Assembly (NCBI RefSeq): GCF_037893185.1
Contig: NZ_CP140772.1
Location: forward strand, 3,100,001-3,164,000
Direction of reading: 5' to 3'
Length of the DNA stretch: 64,000 nucleotides
Source: Chitinophaga sp. 180180018-3
GTDB lineage: Bacteria; Bacteroidota; Bacteroidia; Chitinophagales; Chitinophagaceae
Shown here: positions 45,464 to 55,002 of the stretch, piece after piece
Numbering within the stretch: the first letter of the stretch is position 1
Layout: each line of letters starts with the position of its first letter
Notes under the pieces: model-generated
Database searches by the model: none
What the model was told of the DNA's origin: nothing
Seen by the model: only the letters and a program-made list of their open reading frames with translations
Program-made: the position numbers and the translations under genes

Positions 45464-45524
45464 AAATCATTGCTTAAAAGGATGTTAAAACTGACAGATT
45501 GGCCAATATTCCGTAAAAAATCCG

Positions 45525-45532
45525 TAATTTTG
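45525..45532 (+). promoter_or_regulatory. Promoter -7 box of the glycogen-synthase-like gene
   Basis: TAATTTTG followed by C is an exact TAnnTTTG match 41 bases before the ATG. A TTG at 45499-45501 lies 23 bases upstream and may be the -33 element. Confidence 0.65.
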
Positions 45533-45573
45533 CAAGCCAAATTAAAAATTACTGCATTAATAATCAGCGTTAA

Positions 45574-46392
45574 ATGTCCACAAAGAAAAGAATTCTTTTT
45601 ATTGCCCAAGAGATGTCGCCGTACCTGGAATTGAGTGAATACGCGGCCATGGTCAATAAAATGGCAATTAAATCCAATGAGGCTGGCCTGGAAGTGAGAG
45701 TGATCATGCCAAGATTTGGAATTATTAATGAGAGGAGACATCGTTTGCACGAGGTCGTTAGATTGTCAGGTATTAACATTGTGATCGACGGGGATGATTA
45801 CCCATTGATTATCAAGGTGGCCTCACTTCCGAACGCCCGTTTACAGGTGTACTTCCTGGATAATGAAGATTATTTTAAGCGTAAAACTGTATTTGCAGAC
45901 GAGAACGAAGAGTTTTTTGACGACAATGCAGCGAGAGCGGTGTTCTTCTGTAAAGGTGCGCTGGAAACTGTGAAAAAGTTCGGATGGCCTCCGGACATCG
46001 TTCATTGTAGCGGCTGGATGACCTCTTTGATCCCGATGTATCTGAAAACCGCCTATAAGAAGGAGCCGGTTTTTGCGAACTCAAAGATCATTTATTCGCT
46101 GACTCCCAATACTTTCAAGGAAAAATTAGGCACCAGCTTTGTTAAGAAAGCCACCATCAGTAACCAGATCAAGGAAAAGGATATGGAGCTGTTCAAGGAA
46201 GGTTCCAATACTGCTTTGAACAGAGGGGCTGCCAGGTATGCAGATGCTGTGGTGCTGGCAGGGGAAAAACTGGAGAAGAAAGTGGTGGATGAAGTAAAGG
46301 CGGAAAAGGGCAAGATTATTTTGCCATTCAAAAAAGATAACGAAGATCTGGGGGATTACCTGCAACTGTATAATCAGTTGTTGGGTAAATAG
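45574..46392 (+). CDS. Stand-alone N-terminal domain of a GT5 glycogen/starch synthase-like protein
   Basis: 272 residues that align with the N-terminal Rossmann half of GT5 glycogen synthases (RILFIAQEMSPYLELSEYA, AGLEVRVIMPRFG, PPDIVHCSGWMTSLIPMYL in part). The second half of the enzyme is absent and the ADP-glucose-binding KxGGL motif is not present (SPYLELSEYA stands in its place), so catalysis as glycogen synthase is doubtful. Such short proteins recur in Bacteroidota. An own promoter lies upstream. Function unknown; a binding or regulatory role is possible. Confidence 0.8.
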   Translation: MSTKKRILFIAQEMSPYLELSEYAAMVNKMAIKSNEAGLEVRVIMPRFGIINERRHRLHEVVRLSGINIVIDGDDYPLIIKVASLPNARLQVYFLDNEDYFKRKTVFADENEEFFDDNAARAVFFCKGALETVKKFGWPPDIVHCSGWMTSLIPMYLKTAYKKEPVFANSKIIYSLTPNTFKEKLGTSFVKKATISNQIKEKDMELFKEGSNTALNRGAARYADAVVLAGEKLEKKVVDEVKAEKGKIILPFKKDNEDLGDYLQLYNQLLGK

Positions 46393-46446
46393 TCTGTTTT
46401 TAATAAGTTCGGGCAGTTAAAGCATCACTCACTAACAACATAACGC

Positions 46447-47814
46447 GTGAAGATCAATTTCAGGAAACTTAGCATCTTTGCTACCTATATTACTCTACTG
46501 TATGGAGCGGCCAGCTGTAATAAATCAACTATCCTGGGGGGCGGACTAATCCCGTCGGGCGACCTTGTCAATGCAAAGGACACGACCCTCACAGGTATCA
46601 TTGCCAACAATATTCTCCGCTATGATTCTACTGTCAGAAACGGAAGAAGCACTTACGCCAAAATATTGGGGTCTGTTACTACTGATCCGGTTTTTGGTAG
46701 GACCCATGCTTTCGTGTACACACAGGTAGCACTGCCAAAAAGTGCCTTTACTTTTGATGGCACCGGCCAGACACTCGACTCAGTGGTATTATCGCTCGCC
46801 TACACCGGTTATACCGGAGATTCATCGGCACCACAGACTTTCCGTGTTTACCGCATGTCGGAACCTAATTTCAAGATCGATTCCAACTACGCCTATAACA
46901 GGGCGTTGCAATACAACCCGGGAGAACTGTTGGGTACTGCCACGGTAACCCCACTGTCGCTCCGCGACTCTGTCAGTGTTTACGGCACCAAAGAAACCGC
47001 TCAGCTGCGTATCAAACTGAGCAACGCCTTTGGTAACGATCTGCTGAACCAGAAATCCGATGGGGCTTTTACCAACGACTCTGCATTCAGGGTTTATCTG
47101 AAAGGGTTTGCCATTGTGCCGGATACCACGCTGGGTACCAATCGCAACATGATATACCTGAACCTCAACAGCGGCAATACCAAACTGACTGTTTTCTATA
47201 AGAATTCTACAAAGGATTCGCTGAGGGCTACGATGACATTTGATCAGTATAACAGTGCCCATGCGAACTACTTTGTACGTAACTATAACGGTTCACAGGC
47301 AGCCCCCTTTGTTAATTCCGGCAACCCCAAAGGCGACAGTATCCTGTTCCTCAATGCGGCTCCGGGATTGTATACCAAACTCATGATTCCGGGATTGGAA
47401 AATTTTCCTAATGTGATGATTAACAAGGCAGAACTGGTGATCACACAAATTACTTCCGGAATGAACGATATGAATAATATCTTTGCTCCGCCAGGAAGCT
47501 TATCTTTACAACAATACATCAATGGTACCACCGATTCCACCAGAATACCGGCCGACTACTACACTGCAGGTGGCGCCAGTTTCTTCGGAGGCACTAAGAA
47601 AGTGATCACTAATTTCGGAGGGATCCAGGTTGTTCAGTATACCTTTAACCTTGCCAACACCGTTCAACGGCTGATCAAGAAAGTGGACGAGAACCACGGT
47701 TTTAAACTTGAAGCTTATTCTCCGCTCTACATGGATATGAATCGTGTGAAAGTAGGCGGTAGTAATCTGTCGCAGTATAATATCAAACTAAGAATTATTT
47801 ATACAAAACCTTAA
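46447..47814 (+). CDS. DUF4270-family lipoprotein
   Basis: A 455-residue protein with a GTG start at 46447. A signal peptide ends in a lipobox (LLYGAASC at about 17-24). The GGGLIPSGD segment just after it and the later beta-rich body match DUF4270, a Bacteroidota-specific surface lipoprotein family of unknown role. The stop is 21 bases before metK, so the two are probably co-transcribed, and 54 bases after the glycogen-synthase-like gene. Confidence 0.85.
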   Translation: MKINFRKLSIFATYITLLYGAASCNKSTILGGGLIPSGDLVNAKDTTLTGIIANNILRYDSTVRNGRSTYAKILGSVTTDPVFGRTHAFVYTQVALPKSAFTFDGTGQTLDSVVLSLAYTGYTGDSSAPQTFRVYRMSEPNFKIDSNYAYNRALQYNPGELLGTATVTPLSLRDSVSVYGTKETAQLRIKLSNAFGNDLLNQKSDGAFTNDSAFRVYLKGFAIVPDTTLGTNRNMIYLNLNSGNTKLTVFYKNSTKDSLRATMTFDQYNSAHANYFVRNYNGSQAAPFVNSGNPKGDSILFLNAAPGLYTKLMIPGLENFPNVMINKAELVITQITSGMNDMNNIFAPPGSLSLQQYINGTTDSTRIPADYYTAGGASFFGGTKKVITNFGGIQVVQYTFNLANTVQRLIKKVDENHGFKLEAYSPLYMDMNRVKVGGSNLSQYNIKLRIIYTKP

Positions 47815-47835
47815 CATTACTAATCCCCGGTTTTT

Positions 47836-49092
47836 ATGCCTTATTTATTTACATCTGAATCTGTTTCAGAAGGACATCCAGACAAAGTAGCCGATCAGAT
47901 CTCTGACGCCCTGATTGATAATTTCCTGGCATATGATGCTAAATCTAAAGTAGCTTGCGAAACCCTGGTAACTACCGGTCAGGTTGTTTTAGCAGGTGAG
48001 GTAAAGTCAGAGGCTTATCTTGATGTGCAGGACATTGCCAGAGAGGTAATCCGTAAGATCGGATATACAAAGAGTGAATACATGTTCGAAGCAAATTCCT
48101 GCGGTATTCTTTCTGCTATTCATGAACAGTCTCCGGATATTAACCAGGGTGTAGACCGTAAATCTCCCGAAGAGCAGGGAGCAGGTGACCAGGGTATGAT
48201 GTTTGGTTATGCTACCCGCGAAACAGAGAACTATATGCCGCTGGCACTCGACCTGGCGCATAAACTGTTACTGGAACTGGCTGCACTGCGTCGTGAGAAC
48301 AAGGATATTAAGTACCTGCGTCCGGATGCAAAGTCACAGGTAACTATCGAATATTCTGATGATAACAAACCCGTGAGAATCGATACCATTGTGATTTCCA
48401 CACAGCACGACGATTTCGATGCAGATGAGAAGATGCTGACAAAGATCAAGGAAGATATGATCAACATCCTGATCCCACGTGTGAAGGCACAGCTGAAACC
48501 CGAACTGCAACAGTTGTTCGATGGTTACGATATCAATCACCATATTAACCCTACCGGTAAATTCGTAATTGGGGGCCCTCATGGCGACACTGGTTTAACC
48601 GGCCGTAAGATCATCGTAGATACCTATGGTGGTAAAGGTGCACACGGTGGTGGTGCGTTTTCCGGTAAAGATCCTTCCAAGGTAGACCGTTCTGCAGCCT
48701 ATGCTACCCGTCATATTGCAAAGAACCTGGTAGCAGCAGGTGTTTGTGATGAGGTGCTGGTACAGGTTTCCTATGCGATTGGTGTAGCTAAGCCTTGCGG
48801 TGTTTATGTAAATACTTATAACAGCGCCAAAGTAAAGCTCAGCGATGGTGAAATTGCAAAGAAAATTGAAGAGATCTTCGACCTGCGCCCTTATGCTATC
48901 GAGCAGCGTTTGAAGCTCCGTAACCCGATCTATAGCGAAACAGCAGCATATGGCCATATGGGTCGTGAACCTAAGGTGGTAACCAAAGTGTTCAACAAGG
49001 GAAAGAAGAACGAGAAAGCTGTAGAGGTAGAGCTCTTTACATGGGAGAAGCTCGACTATGTAGATAAAGTGAAGAAAGCTTTCGGATTATAG
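47836..49092 (+). CDS. metK: S-adenosylmethionine synthetase
   Basis: MetK makes S-adenosylmethionine from methionine and ATP. The 418 residues carry the [19 protein letters not shown] motif at the start, the ATP-binding [11 protein letters not shown] and the [19 protein letters not shown] loop. Length is somewhat above the 380-400 typical elsewhere but usual for this phylum. No SAM riboswitch fits in the 21-base gap before it. A strong terminator follows. Confidence 0.97.
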   Translation: MPYLFTSESVSEGHPDKVADQISDALIDNFLAYDAKSKVACETLVTTGQVVLAGEVKSEAYLDVQDIAREVIRKIGYTKSEYMFEANSCGILSAIHEQSPDINQGVDRKSPEEQGAGDQGMMFGYATRETENYMPLALDLAHKLLLELAALRRENKDIKYLRPDAKSQVTIEYSDDNKPVRIDTIVISTQHDDFDADEKMLTKIKEDMINILIPRVKAQLKPELQQLFDGYDINHHINPTGKFVIGGPHGDTGLTGRKIIVDTYGGKGAHGGGAFSGKDPSKVDRSAAYATRHIAKNLVAAGVCDEVLVQVSYAIGVAKPCGVYVNTYNSAKVKLSDGEIAKKIEEIFDLRPYAIEQRLKLRNPIYSETAAYGHMGREPKVVTKVFNKGKKNEKAVEVELFTWEKLDYVDKVKKAFGL

Positions 49093-49118
49093 TCATCCGA
49101 AGATACTATATCATTAAG

Positions 49119-49146
49119 AGCCGTTTCATAATGAAACGGCTTTTTC
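49119..49146 (+). terminator. Rho-independent terminator of metK
   Basis: AGCCGTTTCAT and ATGAAACGGCT form a perfect 11-bp stem with a 1-nt centre, followed by TTTTTC. It lies 26 bases past the stop codon. Confidence 0.9.
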
Positions 49147-49636
49147 ATTGAATGAAACGCCGGAATAAACGCAAATGCTTCTATTTTGTTTATCTTTCAA
49201 GTCAGTTGAAAAAAAAAATCAAAAAAAAAAGCGAAATAATTTCAAAAAATTTATATATAAACATTATAAATATATATAAATTTAATTAATATGGTTGATT
49301 GGCTTAGGTTTCAGGGCAGATAAAAGCTTTGGGTGGAGGTTGTCAATATTTGTTGTGATACAAGAACAGGGATTTGAGATTATTTAGAAACATAACGTAA
49401 AATCATCGGTGTTGAATGGCATCAGCCAGCCGGTTGAAAGTTGTTTTTCTCAACAAAAATTCTTGATATTCGCAACCAGAAATTGAGAAGTACCACTTAA
49501 TTATTTTCCGGAGATAATTTAGGACTATGTATTGTTTCTATCGGTGAATAACCTGATCCATATCGGAAATAGGCCAGGCTGCTACGTTTGAGTAGTTGTA
49601 TGGTTATTATTGAAACCATATTAATTTTGAAAGACC
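49147..49636. other. Long AT-rich intergenic region before the beta-helix gene
   Basis: About 490 bases without a gene. The segment 49207-49292 is almost pure A/T, with two runs of nine or more A and phased TATATA blocks, so it should be strongly bent or easily melted. The rest shows no strong hairpin. The promoter of the next gene is at its right end. Confidence 0.6.
49622..49629 (+). promoter_or_regulatory. Promoter -7 box of the beta-helix lipoprotein gene
   Basis: TAATTTTG is an exact TAnnTTTG match ending 7 bases before the ATG. A TTG at 49596-49598 lies 23 bases upstream, the same spacing as at 45499-45525. The transcript would be nearly leaderless. Confidence 0.5.
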
Positions 49637-51049
49637 ATGACGCGCAACATCATCTCGCGACTTTTTATGTTTTTATTCGTGCTAGCATTAGCGTTTTCTC
49701 TGGGAAGTTGTACCAAAGATGCCCGTAAGGAGCCGAAACCTGCTCCTGGCGGAACTCCGACAGATCCTACTGTTACCAATGTCATCAAAGGAAAGGAGTA
49801 TATACTGGTACCAGACGCCAATGGAAGATTGGTAATAGATAATTCTAACGGACTGTATAAGCCTGGGGATGTTCTCAGTTTGAAGGGCAATTTCACTGCT
49901 GTTGTGATTTCGAACTTAAACGGAACTGCCAGTGCGCCGATCATTGTGCGTAATGCCACAGGTACGGTTACGAATATTGGAAATCCAAACTGGAGTGGTG
50001 GATCCTGGGCTACTGCACTGGGTTTTACCAGCTGTCGCTATGTAAAAGTAGGTGGTCAGACATCCAAAAACGATTTCCTTATCAATGGTTCCACACAGAC
50101 CGGAAAGGAAGCATATTTTAATCTCGGGCTGGCAAGTCATTCTGATAACTTTGAAATCAGCAACCTCACCATACGGAATGGTGGAACTGGTATCTGGGCT
50201 AAAACTGTTCCTCTCGCCGGAGATCCCACTACAGTATATCCGAATTCCTATATGGAAAATCTGATTATCCACGATGTTTCCATCTCCGGTACCAACAACG
50301 AAGGCTTCTATATCGGACATACAGCTATTTACTGGAACCTGACTACCAATGCACCTTATTATGGAACCCCGGCTGGTTTTACAGCAGGTCAGCAATATGT
50401 GCAGCCCATCAAATGGCGTAACGTAAAGATCTATAACAGTGATGTTTCCAATATAGGAACAACAGGTATCCAGACTGCCGCCATCGATGGATTGGAGATT
50501 TATGGTAACAGCGTAACCAACTGGGGACTTCAGCATAATTCCGGCCATAATGGAGGTATCATGATCGGTGGACGCACTACCAACTCCAATGTGCATGATA
50601 ACTACGTGCATGATGGTTGGGGAGAACTGATCCAGTTTTATGCTTCCGGCGAAAATGGCGGTACCCACATTATCCGTAATAACCTGTTAAGAGATAACCA
50701 ACTGGATGGTATCAGCCTGAGAGGTACTAATAATGCAGTGGTGCAGGTACTTAACAACACTGTAGCAAGAGCAGGTGGTGTGAGCCTGAGAGTGAATGGT
50801 TACTTTGGAATGACCGCTCCGATAATCGCGAATGCGAATGCTTTCATTGAGCCACGCGTAGCTACCGGAGGTACTGTAACACTTAATTCCTATATCTATA
50901 CTGAAAACGGAGGTGTTGTCACTGAAGGTACAGGAGCATTGGCTAATACCAAATTTCCTACCGTGGCAGCTGCCGGCGTAAATACTACTAATTTCTACCA
51001 GCCTATCAGTGGTTCTGCCCTGGCTAATACAGGATACAGAGTACAATAG
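49637..51049 (+). CDS. Right-handed parallel beta-helix lipoprotein
   Basis: A 470-residue predicted lipoprotein (SLGSC at about 21-25, then a Pro/Gly-rich linker). The body from about 60 consists of repeated short strand/turn blocks with Asn ladders (NSNVHDNYVHDG, IIRNNLLRDNQLDGISLRG, VVQVLNNTVARAGG), the sign of the pectate-lyase-like beta-helix fold. Such proteins often bind or cut polysaccharides. It faces the exopolysaccharide operon, with which it converges, so a role in handling that polymer is possible. No catalytic residues can be named. Confidence 0.82.
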   Translation: MTRNIISRLFMFLFVLALAFSLGSCTKDARKEPKPAPGGTPTDPTVTNVIKGKEYILVPDANGRLVIDNSNGLYKPGDVLSLKGNFTAVVISNLNGTASAPIIVRNATGTVTNIGNPNWSGGSWATALGFTSCRYVKVGGQTSKNDFLINGSTQTGKEAYFNLGLASHSDNFEISNLTIRNGGTGIWAKTVPLAGDPTTVYPNSYMENLIIHDVSISGTNNEGFYIGHTAIYWNLTTNAPYYGTPAGFTAGQQYVQPIKWRNVKIYNSDVSNIGTTGIQTAAIDGLEIYGNSVTNWGLQHNSGHNGGIMIGGRTTNSNVHDNYVHDGWGELIQFYASGENGGTHIIRNNLLRDNQLDGISLRGTNNAVVQVLNNTVARAGGVSLRVNGYFGMTAPIIANANAFIEPRVATGGTVTLNSYIYTENGGVVTEGTGALANTKFPTVAAAGVNTTNFYQPISGSALANTGYRVQ

Positions 51050-51071
51050 TGGATGGTGTATAACGAAAATT

Positions 51072-51110
51072 AAAGAGCTGCCGGATACAATCCGGGCAGC
51101 TCTTTTTTTT
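51072..51110 (+). terminator. Terminator between beta-helix gene and exopolysaccharide operon
   Basis: AAAGAGCTGCCGGAT (51072-51086) pairs with ATCCGGGCAGCTCTTT (51090-51105), one base bulged, followed by eight T. It lies between convergent genes and can act on the plus strand; the A-run on its other side gives it a weaker T tract for the minus strand. Confidence 0.85.
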
Positions 51111-51121
51111 AATCGGGCACA

Positions 51122-52054
51122 TTACTTTGTCTCTCTCAGGTACTGCCAGATAAGGTTGTTAACGCTCGCTGGCTGTTCATAATGAGGCATATGCCCGGCA
51201 CTGTCTACTTGGTTTACAACTAAAGTTGGGTATAAAGATTTGTAAGTATGTTCTTTCTCATTGGAAAAAAACGGATCCTGTAAGCCATATATCATCAGGA
51301 TCCTGTTTGGCGGAATATCTTTTAAAAGGTATAGCTGATTTTGATTCAGCATATTCTTCCATGTAGATAATGTAAGACGTTTGTATCCTTCAAAATTCAT
51401 GAAATATTTCAGCCGTTCTGCATATTGATTAAACAATTGCTGATTGACAAATTCCTTCCGTTGGTTTTCTACAGAACGTGGATACCAGTAACAAGTCATG
51501 AGTACATCAGAGATAAGAGGTACCCTGAGCAGTTTACTGGGCTGCAGATCTCCACTGGCAGCAGGCCCTAATAGTACGATATGGCGGGCCCTGGAAGGGT
51601 AGTGCGTTACATAATCCAACCCTATGGCTGCACCCATCGACATGGCGATGACATCGAATTGCCCGCTGATTCCCAATGTCTGCAACAAACTTACCAGCTG
51701 TTCGCGATAGAGTGACAGGTCGTATACCACATCAGGTCTGTCGGAATATCCCCGGCCATAAAGATCGTATGCAAGTATGCGATATCCTTTTGAGATGAGG
51801 AAAGGGATATTATATTTCCACACCTCCATTCCGGTAGTTCCTCCTCCATGAATCAGTACCAGCAAGCGGCCGGTATCTGCTCCGAAGAACTGATAATGAA
51901 CAAGGCCATGCGTTAGTTGAATAAATTGCCCGGGGGCTTGTTTCCGGCTGATGCTGTTCAGTTGAGCAGTTTCCTGCCGGCTTTTGACAACCGCGAACAC
52001 TCCCCAGCAGAGGAGCATCAGCAGTGGTAGCCCCCATAACCATCTTTTGCGCAT
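51122..52054 (-). CDS. Alpha/beta-hydrolase, membrane-anchored
   Basis: From the ATG at 52054, two bases after the previous stop, this gives 310 residues; an earlier ATG at 52081 overlaps the upstream gene. An N-terminal membrane helix (LWGLPLLMLLCWGVFAVV) anchors a hydrolase domain outside the cytoplasm. Oxyanion HGGGTTG, nucleophile Ser in IAMSMGAA, Asp in YGLQDPFF and His in SAGHMPHY complete the triad. Last gene of the exopolysaccharide operon; a deacylase or esterase of the polymer is possible, but this is inference. Confidence 0.82.
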   Translation of the reverse strand: MRKRWLWGLPLLMLLCWGVFAVVKSRQETAQLNSISRKQAPGQFIQLTHGLVHYQFFGADTGRLLVLIHGGGTTGMEVWKYNIPFLISKGYRILAYDLYGRGYSDRPDVVYDLSLYREQLVSLLQTLGISGQFDVIAMSMGAAIGLDYVTHYPSRARHIVLLGPAASGDLQPSKLLRVPLISDVLMTCYWYPRSVENQRKEFVNQQLFNQYAERLKYFMNFEGYKRLTLSTWKNMLNQNQLYLLKDIPPNRILMIYGLQDPFFSNEKEHTYKSLYPTLVVNQVDSAGHMPHYEQPASVNNLIWQYLRETK

Positions 52055-52056
52055 AA

Positions 52057-52827
52057 CTACCTTTTGTATTGCAGGAGCCATTCGTAAATATTCATCCCAT
52101 TTTCACGGTACGATGGATTATAGTATTGCTCCCAGCAGCAATGTTTGAAATCTCCGGTTGTCAATTTGGTTAACCCTTTTTTATACCTGTCGGTACTGTC
52201 GGCATACAACTTACAATTACCAAGGAAAACCGGTTCTTCATTTCCACCGAAATACCAGGTATGTATATTGTTGGCCGCTGTGATATTAAAGCTCTTCAGA
52301 TTTTTGTCATCTATTGTGGCGGGCGACATGTTTACTGCGGCTGCAATGCGGCGGGCAGTTCTGGGATCTGTTACTGCCATCGCTACGGACCAGCCACCTG
52401 CGCTATAACCGGTAACGTAAATCCTGGAGGAATCTATCGGATATCTTTTCAGCACATCCGTTAATGCCACATCCAGGTGATCAGGGCCTAACGACCAGCT
52501 GGTAGCCAATGGCGCCAGCACAATGAATTCATACTTTTTCTTGTCGATTTTATTGACAGCATCAATTTTCTTTCCTTCATGCATTTGTCTGGCAACACCT
52601 TGTCTGAAGATTTTTGTAATATCATTACCCGCAATGCTACGGCCATGAAAACAGATAAGCAGGGGATACCTCTTGCCGCTTTCCATTTTTTCAGGCAGAT
52701 ATAGCAGTGCCGGAAGATGATGCCAGGGAGTGATCTGTACATCAATCCGGCTAAATGGTTTTAAATCCTGCGCACGCAGTGTGTTGATTTGTAAGAGAAA
52801 CAAACTTATGAATAGAAACATCCTCAT
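52057..52827 (-). CDS. Secreted esterase-like alpha/beta-hydrolase
   Basis: A 256-residue protein with a signal peptide (about 1-19, ending LRAQ). The nucleophile elbow is GYSAGGWS with Ser142; HGRSIAG forms the oxyanion loop and the C-terminal HCCWEQYY supplies the His. The plan resembles PHB-depolymerase/feruloyl-esterase-like proteins and is related in general layout to the hydrolase domain of the T9SS protein at 58756-62211. It lies between a TolC-like gene and a second hydrolase in the exopolysaccharide operon. Confidence 0.82.
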   Translation of the reverse strand: MRMFLFISLFLLQINTLRAQDLKPFSRIDVQITPWHHLPALLYLPEKMESGKRYPLLICFHGRSIAGNDITKIFRQGVARQMHEGKKIDAVNKIDKKKYEFIVLAPLATSWSLGPDHLDVALTDVLKRYPIDSSRIYVTGYSAGGWSVAMAVTDPRTARRIAAAVNMSPATIDDKNLKSFNITAANNIHTWYFGGNEEPVFLGNCKLYADSTDRYKKGLTKLTTGDFKHCCWEQYYNPSYRENGMNIYEWLLQYKR

Positions 52828-52842
52828 CTTTCCGACAATTAA

Positions 52843-53565
52843 TTATAAATGTAATAACACTTCTTCCATGGTAGTGCCGATAATGGATTCCAGTACGAGC
52901 TTAGACTGCTTAACATCCCTTTCAAGCGTTACCTTGCGCACCATTTCTGCGTTATAGATACGGTAAGCATTATTCAATCCTTCCACATCCAAAGAATGAT
53001 CGCCGCTGGAGAATTTTTGCTCCACCTGTTTGTAATGATTGTAAGCATCTTCCAGCAGTGGGAGCTGCAGTTCATATAATTGTTTGTTGGCGGCATAGTC
53101 TTCGTAAGCGCGGAGTACGGCAGACTTCAGATTAAGTGCTTCAGCGTTTTTCTGTTCATCCACCACTTTTATGTTTGCTTTTGCAGCTTTCACTTCATTG
53201 GGAATAGAGACCAGGTGTCCGAGAGGTACATTGACACCGAAGTTGTAACGGGGATAGAGCGTGTTGTTGCTATTGGTTCCCTTAATAGTAAATTCATTCA
53301 GGTTACCGGATGCAATAAACATATCCCCCCAGGCGGCTTTGGCTCTGTTTACATCATATTCAGCGACTTTCTTTTTAGCGTCGAGCACCCTCATGGTTGG
53401 ATTGGTAACAGCCAGTTCTACCAGTCTTTCTTTCAATCTGGCAACAGTAGGTGGATCGGTAGGCAGCCGCAGAATAATGCTGGTATCTGCTTTAGACACC
53501 TGTGCATTTGCATGCATGATGGCGCCTGTAAATGCTACCAATAGGATTAAAATTACTTTTTTCAT
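52843..53565 (-). CDS. Half-length TolC-type outer-membrane protein
   Basis: A 240-residue exported protein: signal peptide (about 1-22), helix pair, a short beta region (YPRYNFGVNVPLG) and a second helix pair with heptad-like pattern (AKANIKVVDEQKNAEALNLK). This is one of the two structural repeats of TolC; normal TolC proteins have both and about 430-480 residues. It overlaps the Wzy-like gene by 4 bases. It may assemble as a larger oligomer or act as a periplasmic accessory of polymer export. Confidence 0.75.
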   Translation of the reverse strand: MKKVILILLVAFTGAIMHANAQVSKADTSIILRLPTDPPTVARLKERLVELAVTNPTMRVLDAKKKVAEYDVNRAKAAWGDMFIASGNLNEFTIKGTNSNNTLYPRYNFGVNVPLGHLVSIPNEVKAAKANIKVVDEQKNAEALNLKSAVLRAYEDYAANKQLYELQLPLLEDAYNHYKQVEQKFSSGDHSLDVEGLNNAYRIYNAEMVRKVTLERDVKQSKLVLESIIGTTMEEVLLHL

Positions 53566-54992
53566 GTTGTGATATTTGGAGATGATAATAAATATTTGAG
53601 TTTTATCGTAATACCGGTCAGGCCATACATAAGCAGCGCCGATTCAATAAGTCCCGCGGACTCCTGCGCATAGATACTCACCACAAGAGCAAACAAAACG
53701 CAGACGATTGTTAGTGTTAAGATCTTCTCGGGTTCCGTTCGACTCGTGAAGTAGTTGCTAACAGCATATTGCATCAGGAGGTACAGGTTGATGAAAACAA
53801 GTATCAGCCCTATCCAGCCTTGTTCCAACGCTGTACGGAGGTATCCGCTGTCGGGAGGAAATCCGTCGAGATCTGTACCGGATCCGGGCTCACAGCTCAG
53901 TAAACCACCTCCGATCGGATGTGAATAGATGTAAGGCTGAATGCGATGCCGGTTAATGTCACGTACATTTAAAGAGGCATCACTGGAACCAGAGAAAGCA
54001 GTTCTGATTCTGATGATCGTAGCGTTACTGTGAAAGGGGCCAAACATTACGACGAGGAACGCAATGACGAACAACCCGGCGCCGATGATGGTATTCCTGT
54101 TGCGCAGGTTAACCAGCACCAGCATTACAAGTCCCATTGGCACCATTACATAGGCCGTACGTGTACCTGAATAGCCCAGCGCCATGAATTGAAAAATCAT
54201 GGATATTACCAGCAGCGCTTTACGCGGATAGGAGACCACCCTGGTAGAGCTGGTCAGCAATACCGCATTGATGATGACGCCACAGGCCATAATTACACCA
54301 AATACTGCCGGGTCGGATACAAATGAGAAGATCCGTATGCCGGTAAGGATAAGTACAGTTTTGAACTTTTCCGGGTATTTGGCTATAAATGCTTTTTCAA
54401 AAGGAAGGAGTCCGAACCATTGTTGTATGCATGCATACATGGCAGCCAACGTCAGAATGGCAATCCAAAAAGTAAAGAACACCTTCAGGTCTTTGACGTT
54501 ACGGATCAATTTCATGACCAGGAACATTAAGATCATATTGCGTATAAATCCCCTGGTGAAGGTCGACCAGCCACGGTGATCATGTATACCGGGGTTGAAG
54601 AACTCAAGGAGGATAAGCGCAAAATAAATATAGAAACTGACCAGCAGCGGATCTTTCAGGAAATCTACTTTACGTATACTTCTGTCGTCAGGATTAAACA
54701 GGCTGCCCAGTAGTGTAATGAGCACCATTGCATCAATCACCACGCCTACAGGAAGTTCATTGCCGGATACCCTTTCCAGCAGGCGAACAGTAAGACCTAC
54801 ACCTAATACAATATAATAGCCTGCCCGGTAGTTCAGCACACAGATGCCGGCTACAGCAAGACCAATAACAGCGCCAGTCAGCAGTATGGTATATTTCACC
54901 TCCTGTGCACTGATGTACGCTATCAGGGTTGCCAGTAGCATCCAGCTGATGACAAGGAAAATATTAAATATGTTTTTAGCAGTAGTTTTCAC
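53562..54992 (-). CDS. O-antigen ligase / Wzy-like polymerase
   Basis: A 476-residue integral membrane protein with about 10-12 helices and the long periplasmic loop of the Wzy/WaaL family (from about 300 to 370, including SYIYSHPIGGGLLS-like IQPYIYSHPIGGG). Such proteins polymerise or transfer lipid-linked repeat units. Here, beside a Wzc-like chain-length protein, polymerisation of an exopolysaccharide is most likely. Its start is 10 bases after the stop of a 37-residue membrane peptide. Confidence 0.85.
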   Translation of the reverse strand: MKTTAKNIFNIFLVISWMLLATLIAYISAQEVKYTILLTGAVIGLAVAGICVLNYRAGYYIVLGVGLTVRLLERVSGNELPVGVVIDAMVLITLLGSLFNPDDRSIRKVDFLKDPLLVSFYIYFALILLEFFNPGIHDHRGWSTFTRGFIRNMILMFLVMKLIRNVKDLKVFFTFWIAILTLAAMYACIQQWFGLLPFEKAFIAKYPEKFKTVLILTGIRIFSFVSDPAVFGVIMACGVIINAVLLTSSTRVVSYPRKALLVISMIFQFMALGYSGTRTAYVMVPMGLVMLVLVNLRNRNTIIGAGLFVIAFLVVMFGPFHSNATIIRIRTAFSGSSDASLNVRDINRHRIQPYIYSHPIGGGLLSCEPGSGTDLDGFPPDSGYLRTALEQGWIGLILVFINLYLLMQYAVSNYFTSRTEPEKILTLTIVCVLFALVVSIYAQESAGLIESALLMYGLTGITIKLKYLLSSPNITT

Positions 54993-55002
54993 TGAAAAAG
55001 GT

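Noticed and set aside
47815..47835. SAM riboswitch before metK
   Set aside because: Only 21 bases separate the previous gene from metK, too short for any known SAM riboswitch.
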